NCBI GenBank assembly: GCA_949286415.1
Contig: CASEBV010000015.1
Location: forward strand, 1 to 64,000
Direction of reading: 5' to 3'
Length of the DNA: 64,000 nucleotides
Origin: an uncultured Bacteroidales bacterium
GTDB lineage: Bacteria; Bacteroidota; Bacteroidia; Bacteroidales; UBA932
The notes under the pieces were generated by a model. That model did no database searches. It saw nothing but the letters and a program-made list of their open reading frames with translations, and was not told the origin of the DNA. Below, in pieces: positions 61,829-64,000 of the stretch; the stretch's first letter is position 1; the number at the start of each line of letters is the position of its first letter. The position numbers and the translations under genes were made by a program.

Positions 61829-62895
61829 TGTTCTCATTCAGGACAACTCCACTTGAAGATCAGTTGGACAAGGCCCTTGTGGAGGGCCGTGTCGGCTGTT
61901 TCTGTACCCAAAGCAGTTGGGTCCCGGACAAAGGCCGGTATGTGCATGAGATTTTCAGCGAACGGGGAAATCTTGCTGCTCTGTTCGTGCCTGATGATTC
62001 CGGGAAGATACCGGGGACAGGACATATTGGATTTCAACTTGAAGCCGTAAGGGATTTGGATGCGGTCGTCGTTGAATTTCAGGATGCCGGCTCAAGGTAT
62101 TTCAATTATTCCCGGGACCTCTTCCGACTGATGGACGGGATGAAGGCTCTTGGAGATGACGCCCCTTCAATATATGTGGTTGATCATCTGAATCCGGCGG
62201 GGCGGGCTGTTGAGGGCACTGTCCCTGCCTCGGCGTCAGATCCTCATGTCCCGAGGGTGGCTCACCGGCATGGACTCACGCTCGGGGAACTAGCCAACCT
62301 GTACCACTCGGAAATAGGGGCGAAATATCCTCTGCATGTCATTTCTGCCCGTGTGACTGCGGCCGGCAAGCAGATTATGCCGTGGACCATACCTCCGGCT
62401 CCCGATATTCCGGGGCTTTTTACCTGTGACATGTACAGCGGGGGTGCCCTGTGGAACTGTACCAACATAACTCCCGGCATCGGGACTGCCCGGCCATACG
62501 AGTTCATAGGTGCCCCGTTCGTGAAGACCGGCTCATATGAACCGCTTCCGATTCCTGCAGGAGTGCTTATGCGTCCATGTACATTTACCCCGATCTGCGG
62601 ACTTTATGCAGGGGAGGAGTGTTCAGGCTATCAGATAATTCTTGAGCCGGGAGCAGAATATCATTCCCTGATGCATACTCTGCAGCTGATGCGGTATTTC
62701 AGGGAAAGGTATTCCAGATTTGAGATTCTCGGGGACTTTGAAGCCAGGCTGGCGGATCCGGTACTGCTATCATATATTGACGGCAAGTGCACCGCAGAGG
62801 AAATGCGGGAGCATGTCAAGGTAGAGGAGCAGAAGTGGATAAGGAAGGCCAAGAAATATCTTCTGTACGATGACCAGCCGTACAGGATCAAATGA
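61828..62895 (+). CDS. DUF1343 family protein (NamZ-type exo-N-acetylmuramidase candidate)
   Basis: 355 residues. DUF1343 motifs: VVEFQDAGSRYFNYSRDLFRLM, VVDHLNPAGRAVEG, HGLTLGELANLYHSE, and the late FTPICGLYAGEECSGYQ. No signal peptide is seen, unlike many family members, so it may act in the cytoplasm. NamZ of Bacillus removes terminal N-acetylmuramic acid from peptidoglycan fragments. The TAATG overlap with glmM suggests a role in cell-wall sugar recycling, which is inference. The usual NQTG-like motif near the start reads CTQSSW here. Confidence 0.85.
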   Translation: MFSFRTTPLEDQLDKALVEGRVGCFCTQSSWVPDKGRYVHEIFSERGNLAALFVPDDSGKIPGTGHIGFQLEAVRDLDAVVVEFQDAGSRYFNYSRDLFRLMDGMKALGDDAPSIYVVDHLNPAGRAVEGTVPASASDPHVPRVAHRHGLTLGELANLYHSEIGAKYPLHVISARVTAAGKQIMPWTIPPAPDIPGLFTCDMYSGGALWNCTNITPGIGTARPYEFIGAPFVKTGSYEPLPIPAGVLMRPCTFTPICGLYAGEECSGYQIILEPGAEYHSLMHTLQLMRYFRERYSRFEILGDFEARLADPVLLSYIDGKCTAEEMREHVKVEEQKWIRKAKKYLLYDDQPYRIK

Positions 62896-63004
62896 TTGCG
62901 CCCCTGAATCCGCCGTAGCATGGACTTTATGCGATTTTCAGGAGTTTTTCCTGTATAAATGTAGTTTTTTTCTGTATAAATTTGGAAATCTGCAGATATT
63001 GGAA

Positions 63005-63012
63005 TACATTTG
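63005..63012 (+). promoter_or_regulatory. Promoter of rpmE2
   Basis: TACATTTG with TTTG 20 bases upstream, about 47 bases before the ATG. Confidence 0.7.
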
Positions 63013-63058
63013 CAACCCCAAAATGGACACAAACAGTTTAATATAATTTAATAGAGTC

Positions 63059-63310
63059 ATGAAAAAAGGAATTCATCCCGAAAACTACCGTCTTGTAGCT
63101 TTCAAGGATATGTCAAACGATGAGGTGTTCATCACACGCTCATGCGCCAACACAAGGGAGACTCTCGAAGTAAACGGAGTGGAGTATCCTGTGGTAAAGG
63201 TTGAAATTTCAAACACTTCTCACCCGTTCTATACAGGCAAGATGAAGCTTGTTGACACAGCAGGACGCGTGGACAAGTTCTACCAGAGATACAGCAACAA
63301 GAAGAAATAG
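63059..63310 (+). CDS. rpmE2: 50S ribosomal protein L31, type B
   Basis: 83 residues: MKKGIHPENYRLVAFKDMSND, FITRSCANTRETL, VEISNTSHPFYTGKMKLVDTAGRVDKFYQRY. It lacks the CxxC zinc motifs of type A L31, so it is the zinc-independent form. Single gene with its own promoter and terminator. Confidence 0.97.
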   Translation: MKKGIHPENYRLVAFKDMSNDEVFITRSCANTRETLEVNGVEYPVVKVEISNTSHPFYTGKMKLVDTAGRVDKFYQRYSNKKK

Positions 63311-63359
63311 TCTTTTGTTCTGCAAATTCAGAAAATGTTCTGAAACGACAGAAAACGAA

Positions 63360-63394
63360 GAAACGGACAGCAGCGCTGCTGTCCGTTTCTTTTT
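63360..63394 (+). terminator. Terminator after rpmE2
   Basis: Arms AACGGACAGCA and TGCTGTCCGTT around a short loop, followed by TCTTTTTTC. Confidence 0.85.
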
Positions 63395-63473
63395 TCCTAT
63401 CTTCGTCATTTGAGAAACAGACAAAGTTTTTGGTAATCTTTTGCTGTTTTTGCAACTCTTCCAAAATGAGAAT

Positions 63474-64000
63474 TTAGCGCTTCAAATCCATATTTTTGAC
63501 AACCCATTTTCCGTTCCTTTTTCCGTTTTCCCGTTCCAGCAAGCCACGTTCTATCAAAGAGGGGGTCATTCGTTTGACGGTTCGGGGAGATTTACCGATA
63601 TGCGTCGCAATCTCAGTTTGTGTGGCGTCAGGATTGTCTTCGAGAAATTTCAGTAGGGCAATTTCGTCCAAAGTGCAATTCAAAGTGTCATTTTGGCTCT
63701 TTGAATCATCAATGTTGGCACTTTGGAGAACTCCAATATGCAGAGCCCGGTTATGCAACTCGTTTTTTTCTTCAAACAACAAGTTCCTGAAAAATAGTTC
63801 CAAGAATGATGTCGTAGCTGATATTCCTTTTGAATAATTGTTGTAATTGGCTCTGACCAATGCGTTTCTGAAATACCAGGAGTGTTCTTGAAATACACTG
63901 TTGTCGAATGTAAATCCGAAAGTGTGCAGGTATTTCATGGTGAACACGGCTGTAGTTCGTGTGTTCCCTTCCCCAAAAGGATGTATTTGCCAAATGTCTG
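63474..64000 (-). CDS. Fic family protein, C-terminal part
   Basis: The frame is open to the window edge and the N-terminus is missing. At the edge it reads WQIHPFGEGNTRTTAVFTMKYL, the Fic active-site motif HPFxxGN, which transfers AMP from ATP to a target hydroxyl. After the Fic fold comes a winged helix domain (residues about 90-150 of the visible part: ALLKFLEDNPDATQTEIATHIGKSPRTVKRMTPSLIERGLL), common in bacterial Fic proteins that regulate their own expression. An inhibitory helix, if present, would be in the missing N-terminus. Confidence 0.9.
   Translation of the reverse strand, partial: DIWQIHPFGEGNTRTTAVFTMKYLHTFGFTFDNSVFQEHSWYFRNALVRANYNNYSKGISATTSFLELFFRNLLFEEKNELHNRALHIGVLQSANIDDSKSQNDTLNCTLDEIALLKFLEDNPDATQTEIATHIGKSPRTVKRMTPSLIERGLLERENGKRNGKWVVKNMDLKR

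Overview
The window is bacterial chromosome from a member of Bacteroidota, most likely Bacteroidales. The evidence is the -7 promoter type TAnnTTTG (often TATATTTG, in several cases with TTTG/TTG 18-20 bases upstream) ahead of many genes and all three tRNAs, the gene content (GSCFA protein, DUF4301, DUF1343, type B L31, VorB-type oxidoreductase, RSAP-like lipoprotein, GH84 O-GlcNAcase, zapA next to a 6S-like RNA and rny), and the near absence of Shine-Dalgarno motifs. Genus cannot be fixed from sequence alone. No CRISPR array, replication origin or rRNA was seen.

Layout. 1-6.8 kb (minus): type I restriction-modification operon hsdR - GIY-YIG/T5orf172 - hsdM - DinD/RhuM fusion - hsdS (cut by the window edge). 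6.8-11.5 kb: pyruvate:ferredoxin oxidoreductase (nifJ) and fabD. 11.7-17.4 kb: variable region beside a tRNA-Arg(CCG), with two arrays of tandem palindromes, one split by an IS66-family element, and two AT-rich lipoprotein genes, one frameshifted. 17.4-23.0 kb (minus): recG, a WYL regulator and an S9 peptidase. 23.1-31.8 kb (plus): pdxA, RNase HI, a glycosyltransferase and the four dTDP-L-rhamnose genes rmlA-rmlC-rmlD-rmlB with a small lipoprotein gene between rmlC and rmlD, then an outer-membrane barrel and an aminotransferase. 31.8-38.9 kb: secreted GH84 enzyme, DUF4301 protein, lipoprotein, seven-helix AraC-type regulator, deoxyhypusine-synthase-like enzyme. 39-44.8 kb: lysA, ffh, a GntR-controlled ABC transporter with a clear operator, GSCFA protein. 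44.9-56.2 kb: outer-membrane protein, nitrilase-type amidase, 5'-nucleotidase-type lipoprotein, dsbD, rny, 6S-like RNA, zapA, a coiled-coil gene, and a four-gene 2-oxoacid:ferredoxin oxidoreductase operon. 56.2-60.3 kb: an aquaporin remnant, tRNA-Gly(CCC) with an imperfect copy of its 3' end 183 bases away, a RelE-type toxin-antitoxin pair, a split ISL3/ISAon1-type transposase, tRNA-Glu(CTC) and a DUF486 membrane protein. 60.3-64 kb: glmM translationally overlapped with a DUF1343 (NamZ-type) gene, rpmE2, and a Fic protein running off the edge.

How the parts fit. Most of the window is housekeeping: central anaerobic carbon metabolism (two ferredoxin-linked oxidoreductases), envelope and cell-wall precursors (rml, glmM, lysA, fabD), protein export and folding (ffh, dsbD). 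The accessory DNA lies at three places: the type I system, the tRNA-Arg region and the tRNA-Gly region. The most unusual structure is the pair of hairpin arrays near 11.9/14.5 kb and 17.1 kb: the intact array shows what the IS66-split array looked like, and the insertion falls in the loop of one palindrome.
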